Shown here in pieces: positions 30,584 to 30,592 of a DNA stretch of 30,592 nt. How positions within the stretch are numbered: the first letter of the stretch is position 1; each line of letters begins with the position of its first letter. Position numbers and translations under genes: made by a program. Origin of the DNA: JBDKFK01 sp039798745 (GTDB lineage Bacteria > Patescibacteriota > Microgenomatia > UBA1406 > GWC2-37-13). Under the pieces are notes generated by a model. The model worked only from the letters and a program-made list of their open reading frames with translations. It did not search any database and was not told the origin of the DNA. The stretch covers positions 1-30,592 of the forward strand of contig JBDKFK010000017.1 of assembly GCA_039798745.1 (NCBI GenBank), in the 5' to 3' direction.

Positions 30584-30592
30584 ATGCCAGAT
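30584..30592 (+). CDS. Start of a third gene in the HTH-GHKL operon (partial)
   Basis: AAGGAGGTGA (30571-30580) is followed by ATG at 30584; only the codons for Met-Pro-Asp are in the window. The stop of the ATPase gene is 14 bases upstream. The opening ATGCCAGAT is identical to the start of the ATPase gene at 28476. Confidence 0.6.

Overview
The window looks like the chromosome of a small-genome bacterium, most plausibly a Candidate Phyla Radiation (Patescibacteria) member. This is inferred from the gene set (ComEA/ComEC, RNase HII, secE-nusG-rplK-rplA, a bare RRM protein, LeuS/TyrS/TrpS, a WxL-like surface pair), the AT-rich intergenic DNA and the many orphan genes. TAA, TAG and TGA all end recognisable genes, so I see no recoding of UGA. 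There are no rRNA or tRNA genes and no CRISPR array.

Layout. 120-896: PaaX-like repressor. 1058-3387 (minus): comEA followed by a comEC cut in two by one in-frame TAG. 3468-4133: rnhB. 4138-6616 (minus): a membrane protein with a sensor-like tail and two secreted WxL-type surface proteins. 6650-7610: a GC-richer cassette of two unknown genes, bracketed by hairpins. 7719-9837: secE-nusG-rplK-rplA. 9844-10512 (minus): cytidylate-kinase-like protein. 10618-12634: HEPN/RnlA-like protein, histidine phosphatase, membrane protein. 12635-12996: gene-free stretch with a DnaA-box cluster beside AT-rich DNA. 12997-16467 (minus): transketolase and an HD-domain protein. 16512-18725: a protein with two degenerate GGDEF-like domains and a small partner. 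18769-21111: tyrS and trpS, separated by a long hairpin. 21244-22038: amidinotransferase/DDAH-like enzyme. 22292-22609: RRM protein. 22652-26434: divergent tgt and leuS sharing one palindromic -10 box. 26435-26912: promoter, structured RNA, REP-like palindrome and a chain of hairpins. 26913 to the end: an operon of a tandem-HTH protein, a GHKL ATPase and the start of a third gene.

Two translation-initiation styles are interleaved. Most core genes have no Shine-Dalgarno sequence; a -10 box (often TGTATAAT or TGnTAGAAT) lies 5-9 nt before the ATG, which predicts leaderless mRNAs. The two GC-richer islands (6792-7547 and 26913-30592) have strong AAGGAG/AGGAGGTGA ribosome sites at optimal spacing behind structured leaders. 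The cytidylate-kinase-like gene also has a strong site. This contrast supports separate origins for the islands.

The best candidate for an undescribed system is the 3'-terminal operon. A DNA-binding-type protein with two related HTH units and a coiled coil is translationally coupled to a MORC/MutL/Hsp90-type GHKL ATPase. A third gene begins at 30584 and continues beyond the window. Function (defence, DNA clamp, chromatin-like silencing or element maintenance) cannot be decided from this window.
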